Source: Sphingomonadaceae bacterium (lineage in GTDB: Bacteria; Pseudomonadota; Alphaproteobacteria; Sphingomonadales; Sphingomonadaceae). Taken from it: a DNA stretch of 64,000 bases. The stretch is from assembly GCA_024236155.1 (NCBI GenBank), contig JACKLA010000001.1, positions 930,001 through 994,000 on the forward strand, read 5' to 3'. The position numbers and the translations under genes are program-made. Shown piece after piece: positions 33,533 to 42,482 of this stretch. Every line of letters begins with the position of its first letter. The first letter of the stretch is position 1. Below the pieces are notes generated by a model that worked only from the letters and a program-made list of their open reading frames with translations, did no database searches and had not been told where the DNA came from.

Positions 33533-36500
33533 ATGCCCGATAGCCAGTCCTGGCGGATCGCGATTGATCGCGGCGGCACCTTCACCGATGTCGTCGCGAG
33601 CACGCCCGACGGGCGGCTGGTGACCGAAAAGCTGCTGTCGGAAAACCCCGAGCACTATCCCGACGCGGCGAGCGAGGCGGTTCGCCGCCTGATGGCGCGG
33701 CACGGTGAAGGCCCGATTGCCGAAGTGCGGATCGGCACGACGGTGGCAACCAACGCGCTGCTCGAACACAAGGGCGAGCCGCTGGCGCTGGCGATCACTG
33801 CGGGCTTCGGCGACGCGCTGCGTATCGGCACACAGGCGCGGCCCGAGATTTTTGCGCGGCATATCGTTCTTCCCGAGCAATTGCCGCAGCTTGTGGTCGA
33901 GATTGCCGAGCGTGTTGGCGTAGGCGGCGATGTGCTGGTGCCGCTCGATGAAGAAAAGGCGCGGGCCGATCTGCAGGCGGTACGCGATCAGGGGATAGAT
34001 GCGCTCGCCATCGTCCTTATGCATGGGTGGAAGCACACTGCGCATGAGGCGCGGCTGGCGGAAATCGCGCGCGAGATCGGCTTTGCGCAGGTCAGCGTCA
34101 GCCACGAGGTCTCGCCACTGATCAAGCTGGTCCCGCGCGGCGATACGACGGTGGTCGATGCCTATCTTTCACCAGTGATCCGCCGCTATGTCGATTCCGT
34201 CGCGGGCCGGATGCCTGCAACCGGGCGGATGCGCTTCATGCAATCGAATGGCGGACTGGCTGAGGCGAGTGCCTTTCGCGGCAAGGATGCGATCCTCTCA
34301 GGCCCGGCAGGCGGCGTGGTCGGCATGGTCGCGGCCAGCCAGCCGCTCGGCTACCGCAAGCTGATCGGTTTCGACATGGGCGGGACCAGCACCGATGTCG
34401 CGCATTATGCGGGCGAGTATGAACTGACCGGCGACAGCGTGATCGCCGGAGTGCGGATCGCTGCGCCGATGATGCAGATCCACACCGTGGCGGCGGGCGG
34501 CGGATCGATCTGCCGTTTCGACGGCGCACGCTTCCGGGTCGGGCCGGAAAGCGCAGGCGCGAACCCAGGCCCCGCATGCTACCGCAAGGGCGGCCCGCTG
34601 ACTGTCACCGACTGCAACCTCTTCCTCGGGCGGATCGACCCGGCCTTTTTCCCCGCCAGCTTCGGCCCCGGTGGCGATGAACCGCTCGACCCGGCAGCGA
34701 GCGAGGCGCGGCTGCGCGAAGTGGCGGATATGTTGCCCGAGCCGATGCCGCTGGAGGAAATCGCTGGGGGTTTTCTCGCCATCGCGGTCGACAATATGGC
34801 GAATGCGATCCGCAAGATCAGCGTCGCGCGCGGGCACGATGTGGCCGAATATGCGCTGGCCTGTTTCGGCGGCGCGGGTGGGCAGCATGCTTGCAAGGTG
34901 GCCGATACGCTCGGGATCGAGACCGTGCTGGTGCATCCACTGGCGGGAATATTGTCGGCCTTCGGCATCGGCCTCGCCCCGGTGAAAGCCATTCGTGAGG
35001 CGAGTGTGGTTCGTGGGCTGGTCGAGGGGTTTGAAGTCGAGCTGGGCGAGCTGGTCGATGCGGCGCGGGCGGATTTGCGCGAACAGGGCATTGCCGATGT
35101 GGCGATTGCCGTGGCGCCCCGCGCGCGCCTGCGTTTCGAGGGCAGCGACAGCACGCTGACGCTGGATGTGACCGATGCCGCGTCGATGGATGCCGCCTTC
35201 CGCAAACTCCACCGCCAGCGTTTCGGCTATTCGGACGAGACGGCACCGATCATGCTCGAGGCATTGAGCGTCGAGGCGAGCGGCAATTCCGGTGGCCTCG
35301 ACCGCGCGCAGCCGCTGGTTGAGGGCGGTGCCGACTCACAGCCGGGCGGGCAATGGCGAACCATCACCCGCAGCAATATGAGCCTTGGCGAAATAATCGA
35401 AGGCCCGGCATTGGTGATCGACCCCGGCTCGACCACCGTGGTCGAACAAGGCTGGCAGGCGAAACTGGCCGAGGACCGGAGCCTCGTCCTTACCCGCCAC
35501 ACCGCGCTCGACCGCAGCCGCGCGGCGGGCACCGAAGCCGACCCTGTACGGCTGGAGATATTCAACAATTTGTTCATGGCGATTGCCGAGGAAATGGGGA
35601 TGGTCCTCCAGTCGACCGCCTCCTCGGTCAACATAAAGGAGCGGCTCGATTTTTCCTGCGCGCTGTTCGCTGCGGATGGCTCGCTGATTGCCAATGCGCC
35701 GCATATCCCGGTGCATTTGGGCAGTATGGCGGATTCGATCCGCCGCGTGGTGGAGGCGCGCGGCGACGGCAGGGACGGGCGCGGCTTCAGGCGCGGCGAT
35801 GCCTATGTGCTCAACGATCCCTATCGCGGTGGCACGCATCTGCCCGATATCACGGTGATCGTGCCGGTGTTCTACGACGACGCCTCAAGAGCGCCTGACG
35901 CCTTTGTCGCTGCACGCGGGCACCATGCCGATATCGGCGGGATCGCCCCCGGCTCGATGCCGCCCGAAAGCGCCACCATCGGCGAAGAAGGCGTTCTGCT
36001 CGACAATGTGCTGCTGGTCGACGAGGGGCATTTCCGCGAAAGCGCGATCAGGGAAGAACTCGGCAGTGGCGAATGGCCCGCGCGCAACCCCGACCGTAAT
36101 ATATCCGACCTGCGCGCGCAGCTCGCCGCCTGCACGCGCGGCTCCGAGCTGCTGCAGCAGGCCGCGCTCGACCAGTCCCGCGAGGTCATCGCCGCCTATA
36201 TGGACCACGTCCTCGCCAATGCGGAGGAGAGCGTGCGCCGCCTGCTCGGCACGCTGGAGGATGGCGCCTTCACCTATGAAATGGACAATGGCGCGCAGGT
36301 TTCGGTCGCGATCCGCATCGACCGGGAAAACCACTCTGCCGTGTTCGATTTCACCGGCACCAGCGCACAGCTGCCAAACAACTTCAACGCCCCGCGCTCG
36401 ATCACTCGCGCCGCCGCGCTCTATGTGCTGCGCACGCTGATCGACGACCCGATCCCGATGAACGATGGCTGCCTGCGCCCGGTCGAACTGGTCGTGCCCG

Positions 36501-37084
36501 AAGGCTCGATGCTGGGCCCTGCGCCGCCGGCAGCAGTGGTTGCAGGCAATGTCGAGACGAGCCAGGTCGTTACCGATGCCCTGTTCGCCGCCACCGGTCG
36601 CCTCGCGCCGAGCCAGGGGACGATGAACAACTTCACCTTCGGCAATGCGCGGCACCAGTATTACGAGACGATCGCAGGCGGATCGGGCGCGGGGCCGGAC
36701 CATGACGGGACAAGCGCGGTGCAGACCCATATGACCAACAGCCGCCTGACCGACCCCGAAATCCTCGAAACCCGCCTGCCAGTGCGGCTCGACACATTTG
36801 CGATCCGGCGCGGTTCGGGTGGGGAGGGCGCGCATCGCGGCGGCGACGGGGTCGAGCGCAGGATCACCTTCCTCGAACCGGTGCGCGCCAATATGCTCGC
36901 CAACCGCCGCAAGGTGTCGCCGCGCGGGCTGGCGGGTGGCGGCGATGCCCAGCCGGGCCGCAACTGGGTCGAGCGCAAGGATGGGACGGTGGAAGAGCTG
37001 TCCGCGACCGCGTCGGCAGAGATGGAAGCGGGTGACGCTTTCGTGATACTCACGCCGGGCGGCGGCGGGTTCGGGGAGAAATAG
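33533..37084 (+). CDS. 5-oxoprolinase/hydantoinase (fused HyuA-HyuB type)
   Basis: ATG 33533 is preceded by GGGAGG. The 1,183-residue protein is a complete fusion. The HyuA-like ATP-binding half begins IAIDRGGTFTDVVAST and includes GFDMGGTSTDVAHYAG and AGGGSICRFDG. The HyuB-like half starts near residue 665 (PVRLEIFNNLFMAIAEEMG) with ERLDFSCALF and NDPYRGGTHLPDI. It hydrolyses 5-oxoproline or a hydantoin/lactam with ATP. The DUF969 and DUF979 genes just downstream are associated with 5-oxoproline uptake, which favours the oxoprolinase assignment. The co-transcribed ACAD pair leaves room for another lactam substrate. Confidence 0.9.
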   Translation: MPDSQSWRIAIDRGGTFTDVVASTPDGRLVTEKLLSENPEHYPDAASEAVRRLMARHGEGPIAEVRIGTTVATNALLEHKGEPLALAITAGFGDALRIGTQARPEIFARHIVLPEQLPQLVVEIAERVGVGGDVLVPLDEEKARADLQAVRDQGIDALAIVLMHGWKHTAHEARLAEIAREIGFAQVSVSHEVSPLIKLVPRGDTTVVDAYLSPVIRRYVDSVAGRMPATGRMRFMQSNGGLAEASAFRGKDAILSGPAGGVVGMVAASQPLGYRKLIGFDMGGTSTDVAHYAGEYELTGDSVIAGVRIAAPMMQIHTVAAGGGSICRFDGARFRVGPESAGANPGPACYRKGGPLTVTDCNLFLGRIDPAFFPASFGPGGDEPLDPAASEARLREVADMLPEPMPLEEIAGGFLAIAVDNMANAIRKISVARGHDVAEYALACFGGAGGQHACKVADTLGIETVLVHPLAGILSAFGIGLAPVKAIREASVVRGLVEGFEVELGELVDAARADLREQGIADVAIAVAPRARLRFEGSDSTLTLDVTDAASMDAAFRKLHRQRFGYSDETAPIMLEALSVEASGNSGGLDRAQPLVEGGADSQPGGQWRTITRSNMSLGEIIEGPALVIDPGSTTVVEQGWQAKLAEDRSLVLTRHTALDRSRAAGTEADPVRLEIFNNLFMAIAEEMGMVLQSTASSVNIKERLDFSCALFAADGSLIANAPHIPVHLGSMADSIRRVVEARGDGRDGRGFRRGDAYVLNDPYRGGTHLPDITVIVPVFYDDASRAPDAFVAARGHHADIGGIAPGSMPPESATIGEEGVLLDNVLLVDEGHFRESAIREELGSGEWPARNPDRNISDLRAQLAACTRGSELLQQAALDQSREVIAAYMDHVLANAEESVRRLLGTLEDGAFTYEMDNGAQVSVAIRIDRENHSAVFDFTGTSAQLPNNFNAPRSITRAAALYVLRTLIDDPIPMNDGCLRPVELVVPEGSMLGPAPPAAVVAGNVETSQVVTDALFAATGRLAPSQGTMNNFTFGNARHQYYETIAGGSGAGPDHDGTSAVQTHMTNSRLTDPEILETRLPVRLDTFAIRRGSGGEGAHRGGDGVERRITFLEPVRANMLANRRKVSPRGLAGGGDAQPGRNWVERKDGTVEELSATASAEMEAGDAFVILTPGGGGFGEK

Positions 37085-37087
37085 CGC

Positions 37088-37882
37088 ATGAACTACTGGC
37101 CGTTGGCGGGCATCGCCATCGTCGTTATCGGCTTTGCCTTGCGGTTCAATCCGCTGCTGGTGGTGGTCAGCGCTGCGCTGGCGACGGGCCTGCTGGCAGG
37201 CCTCGATTTCGTCGCCGTGGTTGAGGCGCTGGGCAAGGCGTTCAACGACAATCGCTATATCAGCGTGACGTGGATCATCCTGCCGGTGATCGGCCTGCTC
37301 GAACGGTACGGGTTGCAGCAGCGCGCGCGCAGCTTGATCGAGAACATACGTGGCGCGACCATGGGCAAGCTGCTGGTGATCTATCTTGGCTTCCGCCAGC
37401 TCACCGCGGCGCTGGGGATGAAGGATATCGGCGGCCACCCGCAGGCCGTCCGCCCGCTGGTCGCCCCGATGGCCGAGGCGGCGGCGGAAAAATCGCATGG
37501 CGATCTTCCGCAAGAAGAGCGCGAGAAGGTCAAGGCGATGTCTGCCGCAACCGACAATGTCGGACTGTTCTTCGGCGAAGACATCTTTTTCGCCATCGCC
37601 TCGATCCTGCTGATCCAGGGGGTATTCGAAAGCGCGGGTTACCCGCTGACCCCGCTGCAACTTTCTGTCTGGGCAATCCCGACCGCGATCTGCGCCTTCC
37701 TGATCCATGGCGGACGGATTCTCGCGATGGATCGGCGTCTCGGCAGGATTCCTCCCCGGCATGGGGAGGGGGACCATCCGCAGGATGGTGGAGGGGCAGG
37801 TTCGGCTGTCGCGCAATCTGGCAGGGTGCTTCTCCACCCCTCGCGGCGCGAGCGGTCTCCCTCTCCCAAGGGAGAGGAATGA
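37088..37882 (+). CDS. DUF969 membrane protein (5-oxoproline transporter subunit family) with a repeat-derived C-terminus
   Basis: This 264-residue membrane protein starts 3 bp after the oxoprolinase stop. Residues 1-220 match DUF969: hydrophobic helices, LVIYLGFRQLTAALGMKDIGGHPQAVRPLV, and SAATDNVGLFFGEDIFFA. From about residue 221 the sequence turns hydrophilic and improbable (RIPPRHGEGDHPQDGGGAGS...SPSPKGEE) and is encoded by a repeat element (37749-37878). The native C-terminus may therefore be replaced. It ends in ATGA coupling to DUF979. Confidence 0.82.
   Translation: MNYWPLAGIAIVVIGFALRFNPLLVVVSAALATGLLAGLDFVAVVEALGKAFNDNRYISVTWIILPVIGLLERYGLQQRARSLIENIRGATMGKLLVIYLGFRQLTAALGMKDIGGHPQAVRPLVAPMAEAAAEKSHGDLPQEEREKVKAMSAATDNVGLFFGEDIFFAIASILLIQGVFESAGYPLTPLQLSVWAIPTAICAFLIHGGRILAMDRRLGRIPPRHGEGDHPQDGGGAGSAVAQSGRVLLHPSRRERSPSPKGEE
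37749..37878. repeat. Palindromic dispersed-repeat element inside the 3' end of the DUF969 gene
   Basis: The element opens with the hairpin CTCCCC-GGCAT-GGGGAG, contains GGTGGAGGGG answered by CTCCACCCCTC, and closes with CTCTCCC-AAG-GGAGAG. This build, with clustered CTCCCC/GGGGAG ends, is that of the extragenic palindromic elements common in sphingomonad genomes, normally found between genes. Here it is translated. Copy number cannot be judged from this window. Confidence 0.7.
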
Positions 37883-38832
37883 TGATCACTTACGAATGGC
37901 TTTTCATCCTTGCCGGTGCATTCTTTGCAGCATGGTCGTTGCTTTCCTTGCGAGACAAGCGGTGGGGCAATGCCGCTTTCTGGGGGCTGCTGGCTTGCAG
38001 TTTCTTCTTCGGCACGCACCTGTCTGACTTCGCCAACGGATTGCTGGTGCTGGCACTGGTCGGAATAGCGGGTGTTGGCGGACTCAAGCGCAGCGATCCG
38101 CCGACCACCACGCTGGCCGAACGGCTCGACTTCTCGAAACTGCTCGGAAACAGGCTGTTCATCCCCGCACTGATCGTGCCCCTCACGGCCGTCGCTGGAA
38201 CGCTGCTCTACAACTACACAGCTTTCGGCGAGACCGGCCTGTTCGAGGAACGCCGCGAGACGCTGATCCTGTTCGGCATCGGCGTGCTTGTCGCGCTTGC
38301 GGCGGCAATGGTGTGGCTCCGGCCTCCCGTCCTTGCACCGGCAGAGGAGGGACGCAGGCTGCTCGACTCGATCGGCTGGGCGGCGATCCTCCCGCAGATG
38401 CTGGCGGCGCTCGGCGCGGTCTTCGCGCTCGCCGGCGTAGGCGACATCATCGGCGCGATGGCGGGGGCGGTGATTCCCGAAGGCAGCGTGCTGGTGACGG
38501 TGATCGTCTTCGCGCTCGGCATGGCGCTGTTCACCATCATCATGGGAAATGCCTTTGCCGCCTTCCCGGTGATGGCGGCAGCAATCGGTATCCCGCTGCT
38601 GGTAGAGGACTATGGCGGCAACCCGGCAGTGATCGGCGCGGTGGGTATGCTCGCGGGCTTCTGCGGCACGCTGATGACCCCGATGGCGGCCAACTTCAAT
38701 ATCGTGCCTGCCGCGCTGCTCGAACTGAAAGACCAGAACGGCGTGATCAAGCAGCAGATCGGCACCGCGATCCCGTTGTGGTTGTGCAATGTCGCGATCA
38801 TCTACATTGCGGGCTTCCTGCTGTGGGGGTGA
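37879..38832 (+). CDS. DUF979 membrane protein (5-oxoproline transporter subunit family)
   Basis: ATG 37879 overlaps the DUF969 stop (ATGA), with a second ATG right after it. The 317-residue protein has about eight or nine hydrophobic helices, including ALVGIAGVGG, VVIPEGS-flanked helices and GNAFAAFPVMAAAIGIPLL. GNPAVIGAVGMLAGFCGTLMTPMAANFNIVPAALLELKD is the most conserved DUF979 segment. With DUF969 it is thought to form a 5-oxoproline transporter. A longer frame from 37270 overlaps DUF969 and is rejected. Confidence 0.85.
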   Translation: MMITYEWLFILAGAFFAAWSLLSLRDKRWGNAAFWGLLACSFFFGTHLSDFANGLLVLALVGIAGVGGLKRSDPPTTTLAERLDFSKLLGNRLFIPALIVPLTAVAGTLLYNYTAFGETGLFEERRETLILFGIGVLVALAAAMVWLRPPVLAPAEEGRRLLDSIGWAAILPQMLAALGAVFALAGVGDIIGAMAGAVIPEGSVLVTVIVFALGMALFTIIMGNAFAAFPVMAAAIGIPLLVEDYGGNPAVIGAVGMLAGFCGTLMTPMAANFNIVPAALLELKDQNGVIKQQIGTAIPLWLCNVAIIYIAGFLLWG

Positions 38833-38836
38833 TGGC

Positions 38837-39853
38837 ATGACCGAACTGGCCCAGGACATCGCCCGCCACTTCGCCTGCACCGCGCTGGGCCATGTCGCAC
38901 GCGAATATCCGCACAAGCTGGATCATGTGCTCGGCGGTGATGAGGATGCACTGCCCCCGCATGTGCTGCACCCATGCTTCTTCGGCAGCTTCGACTGGCA
39001 CTCCTGCGTGCACGGCTGGTGGACACTGCTCACCCTGCGACGGCTCTATCCCGACCTGGCCGAGGCGACGGAGATCGCGGCGCTGGCAGAGAGCACCTTC
39101 ACCCCGGAAAAGCTGGCCGTCGAACTGGCCTATCTCGACCGGCCGGGTTCGGCGGGGTTCGAGCGGCCCTATGGCTGGGCGTGGCTGCTCTACCTTCACC
39201 TCGAAGCGACGCGGTATGGTGACGCGGAGTGGGGCGCGAGGCTGGAGCCGCTTGCGCGCGCTTTCGCCGCGCGGCTGCGGCACTATCTGGGCATACTTAC
39301 TTATCCGATCCGCACCGGCACCCATTTCAACACGGCCTTCGCGCTGGTGCTGTCACGGGAATGGGCCGAGGCGTTCGAGCCCGTCCTTGTGCCGCTGATC
39401 GACGAGACGGCGCGCGGCTGGTTCGGCGCGGATCGCGATTGCCAGGCATGGGAGCCGGGCGGCGATGAATTCCTCTCTTCCGCGCTGAGCGAAGCGATGC
39501 TGATGCAACGTGCATTGCCCTCTGGCGAGTTCCGCGATTGGCTCGCCGCCTTCCTGCCGCGCCTCGCACAGCGCCAGCCGGCAACCCTGTTCATCCCCGC
39601 CACCGTCAGCGACCGCAGCGACGGCAAGATCGCGCATCTGGATGGCCTCAACCTCAGCCGGGCATGGGCATGGCGGGTGCTGGCAAAAGACATGGGCGAT
39701 CTGGCCCCGCTCGTCCGCGCGGTGGCAGACGAACACATGACAGCCGCCCTGCCGCATGTGACGGGCGACTATGGCGGCGAACACTGGCTGGCGAGCTTTT
39801 GCCCTGCTGGGGATGCTGGCGTGGACTGGATTGAGGCGCCTGCGCGGCGATAG
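38837..39853 (+). CDS. DUF2891 family protein
   Basis: ATG 38837, 4 bp after the DUF979 stop, gives 338 residues. The sequence is typical of DUF2891: DALPPHVLHPCFFGSFDWHSCVHGWWTLL near the N-terminus, RPYGWAWLLYLHLEA, and GDEFLSSALSEAMLMQRAL. Conserved Trp, His and Asp/Glu clusters and the repeated helical hairpins suggest an (alpha/alpha) toroid like glycoside-processing enzymes (inference). Its function is not known. It repeatedly sits at the end of 5-oxoprolinase/DUF969/DUF979 operons, so a role in lactam or oxoproline metabolism is possible. Confidence 0.8.
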   Translation: MTELAQDIARHFACTALGHVAREYPHKLDHVLGGDEDALPPHVLHPCFFGSFDWHSCVHGWWTLLTLRRLYPDLAEATEIAALAESTFTPEKLAVELAYLDRPGSAGFERPYGWAWLLYLHLEATRYGDAEWGARLEPLARAFAARLRHYLGILTYPIRTGTHFNTAFALVLSREWAEAFEPVLVPLIDETARGWFGADRDCQAWEPGGDEFLSSALSEAMLMQRALPSGEFRDWLAAFLPRLAQRQPATLFIPATVSDRSDGKIAHLDGLNLSRAWAWRVLAKDMGDLAPLVRAVADEHMTAALPHVTGDYGGEHWLASFCPAGDAGVDWIEAPARR

Positions 39854-40079
39854 GGATTTCCTTACGTCCATCCAGCTTGCTACCCGGTCGCGGCTCTTTC
39901 CAATCGTTTGCCCAGCCGATGCCGCTGTGATCCCTATGGTGACACCTTGGTGCGCAAGGTTACGCACTTTGCAGGCAAGGCGACGCTGGGCGATGACGGT
40001 GTCACAGGTGTCAACACCCAATTCAGCACACGCAGGACACGGGCAAAAGCCTGATCGCCGATGCCTCTGATCTCGGAAA
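39854..40079. other. Chromosomal spacer left of the island
   Basis: No convincing gene. It holds several short GGTGTCA/TGACACC words, and the only ORFs are low-complexity shadows. Before integration this DNA would have lain directly 3' of the tRNA-Leu gene. Confidence 0.5.
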
Positions 40080-40097
40080 ATTGGTGCGGTCGAGAAG
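40080..40097. repeat. attL of the island (18-bp tRNA-Leu 3' duplicate)
   Basis: ATTGGTGCGGTCGAGAAG is identical to 57596-57613. Identity stops abruptly after base 40097 (CAC versus ACT), which marks the crossover region. Confidence 0.88.
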
Positions 40098-40319
40098 CAC
40101 ATTCTTCAGACTCTAATCTTTTGCGCATATCGGCACATAGCCGAACATCTTCAAAGTCTTGTGATATATACACTTTACCCATAACTGGAACATGGAATAG
40201 CATAGCTTTTCGCTCACAGGGGTGGGGCCAAAGGGTAATAAAAAATGTCTCAAAAGGTGGGCTGGTACATACAACGTCCTTGACAACTTCGCGCAAGAAC
40301 CTTGGGTCAGGAAATAATT

Positions 40320-41350
40320 CCTGGATGGCCAAGGCCTGTGGTTGCGAAGCGGAGCAAGGAGGCTGGCAAGTGGATTTTGCGCTCGATCAGCGGCAAGCGG
40401 CGGGAGATGGGCCAGCTGCTGGCCGGATGTGTCGATTGCCGAGGCGCGAACGAGCGGCAGAGGCGGCGACGCTGCGCGATGGTCTTGACCTGATTGCTGA
40501 GCGCGAGAAGGCTAAACATAAGCCGCATCGCCTGACCGTAAAGGAAGCCATCGAAGGTTGCTTTGAAGCTCGCAGCCGAGCTGAAAGGTGATGGCTGGCT
40601 GCTGACGTCTCCGCTTAAGACACATGTCATCCCAAAGATCGGGCAAAGTGCCGGTGGAAGATGATCAGCACACCTTGAAGCGGTACTGATCCGATCTGGC
40701 AATAGAAAAGACTGAAGCGGCGGTAAAGGCGCTCCAGCGTATGAACTCTGACCTTGCCACGCCGCAGCCTTGGTCTAGATGTTGACGTACAGGCCACCAT
40801 GAAAGCGCGGGCCTTTACTGGCAAACAGCCACAGCGTGACGCATATTCCATCAATGCCGTATCAGGATGTTCCAGCATTCTATGAGTGGCTGACAGGCCA
40901 GAAAGGCACGGCTGCGCTGGCGCTTTCGCTTCCTGATCTCACGCTCGCTCGAACGGAGCCCGGAAGTTCGCCTTTGCTACCTTTGAGAGATTGAAGGTGA
41001 CGTATGGACGCTGCCGCCAGAGCGAACCAAGACAGGCAAAGAGCACCGCATTTGCCAGCTGATGGGGCTTCCAAGATCGTAGCGCTATGCCGCACACCGT
41101 CTCTGAGCAAGTTTCTCTTCCGGCCTACAAGGGCAAACCGCTATCCGACATGGCGATGTCTTCGCTGATGAAGCGTGAGGGCTATGACGCCTGTCCGCAT
41201 GGCTTCCGGAGCCACCTTCCGGACCTAGGCAGAAGAATGCACAGACGCGCCGTTTGAAGTCAAAGAGGTCAAAGGTCACACGGATGTGGGTTAGGGAGCG
41301 TATCAGCGGTCAGGACAGGTTTTCCAGCGCCGCAGCCCAAAAGTAAATTG
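40320..41350 (+). pseudogene. Decayed P4-type tyrosine integrase
   Basis: Integrase sequence can be followed only by changing frame many times. AGKWILRSISGKRREMG (arm-binding domain) lies around 40360-40410, then LRDGLDLIAEREKAKHKPHRLTVKEA around 40470-40550, and LKTHVIPKIGQ around 40610. DVPAFYEWLTGQKGTAALAL follows near 40870-40930, WTLPPERTKTGKEH near 41010, KGKPLSDMAMSSLMKREGYDACPHGFRS near 41130-41210, then AEECTDAPFEVKEVKGHTDVG and AYQRS near 41230-41320. Several stops and frameshifts interrupt it, so it is inactive. Its place immediately inside attL, reading into the island, is standard. Confidence 0.85.
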
Positions 41351-42100
41351 GTCACGGTATCATCACCCAACAGACGATCCAAAGATTAGTCGACCAATGC
41401 TTTTTGGTTCTTGGTCCGCCGATCGGGCGCTGGAGGGGAATGCCTTACCGCCGAAATTATGACGGGCATGGTTGTTAACAGATCATTATTCCAACAACTT
41501 CTTCGATAGTAATCGATACTCCATATTAAGCATAAAAGAGGGATACTACCACGAAGGTCACAAGAACCGAAAGCTCCGGGTGCGAACGTGTAACCGCCAA
41601 AGTATAGTATTGCGGTTGAAGCCAAGGATAAAGGGCCAAATACAAGCATCGTGAACAATCGCGCTACTGTACTGGGGCTTTTCCCACGCATATCTTGAGT
41701 AAATCAGCCCGACATGTGGTACGAACTCGAGAGCAAAAAAAAGAACAACGTCCATTTGCTTTTGTCCGCCCGAAGAACTGAGCTTCTGGAATCTCACCGC
41801 GCCGACCTGATCCGAAAGGTCCAAATTATAGTCTGCGCTGCGGAAAAGTATCTCTACGAGTAAATATTTGATCGGTGTCGCAATAAAAGTATCCGGAATA
41901 TGACTAACACCGCCCATATTCGCACCTCCAAAGAAGCACCAGACCTATCAGGTCATAGCGGGCATCAACTTCAAACTGGCATTAGTCGCTATAATTTAAC
42001 CAAGGTCGGCAGCCGATCAACAACTGGATCAAAAGCGTCATCGTCGGAGTTAGAAGACGAGCGAGGTCGTAGAAAGCGTTCGGTGCCAACGAATGCCGTC
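41351..42100. other. AT-rich island DNA with no assignable gene
   Basis: GC drops well below the rest of the window. The only sizeable frames are on the minus strand: 41558-41917 (119 codons) and 41386-41691 (101 codons, with a hydrophobic stretch LFTMLVFGPLSLASTAILYF). They overlap in different frames, match no family I know, and may be remnants of one membrane-protein gene. Nothing else is supportable here. Confidence 0.4.
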
Positions 42101-42165
42101 GACGTGACCCCCTGATTTTCCTCCAAGTTGGATTAGAGTCCGGCCCTGACAGAAGGACGGACGAG

Positions 42166-42432
42166 ATGAAGAGAACGAGGTTTTCAGAAGAGCAGATCAT
42201 CGGCGTGCTCAAGGAGGCGGAGGCGGGAGCGAAGACCGCCGACCTGGCCCGGCGACACGGGGTTTCGGAAGCGACGATCTACAACTGGAAGTCGAAGTAT
42301 GGTGGGCTGGAGGTGTCTGATGCCCGGCGGCTCAAGGAGCTCGAGAGCGAGAACGCCAAGCTCAAGCGCCTGCTGGCCGACACGATGCTGGACAAAGCGG
42401 CGTTGAAGGATCTTCTGGCAAAAAAGTTCTGA
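42166..42432 (+). CDS. IS3-family transposase OrfA
   Basis: This 88-residue protein has an N-terminal helix-turn-helix (RFSEEQIIGVLKEAEAGAKTADLARRHGVSEATIYNWKSKYGG) and a leucine-zipper-like C-terminal coiled coil (LKELESENAKLKRLLADTMLDKAALKDLL). It binds the IS ends and fuses to OrfB by -1 frameshifting at A AAA AAG (42420-42426), six bases before its TGA. Confidence 0.93.
   Translation: MKRTRFSEEQIIGVLKEAEAGAKTADLARRHGVSEATIYNWKSKYGGLEVSDARRLKELESENAKLKRLLADTMLDKAALKDLLAKKF
42420..42426 (+). promoter_or_regulatory. -1 ribosomal frameshift site A_AAA_AAG of the IS3 element
   Basis: The heptamer is in the exact frame needed (gcA AAA AAG). The -1 frame then reads V-L-T-P-A-A-Q-R into orfB without a stop, giving the OrfAB transposase. 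A GC-rich potential stimulator (CGCCCGCCGCGCAGCGGG) lies just downstream. Confidence 0.8.
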
Positions 42433-42482
42433 CGCCCGCCGCGCAGCGGGAAGCTGTCGCTCATCTTCAGGCATGCCACGGG

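Noticed and set aside
39934..40332. A 132-codon minus-strand ORF spanning attL
   Set aside because: It crosses the integration junction, so at most its upper part (40100-40332) could be an old island gene; no recognisable family.
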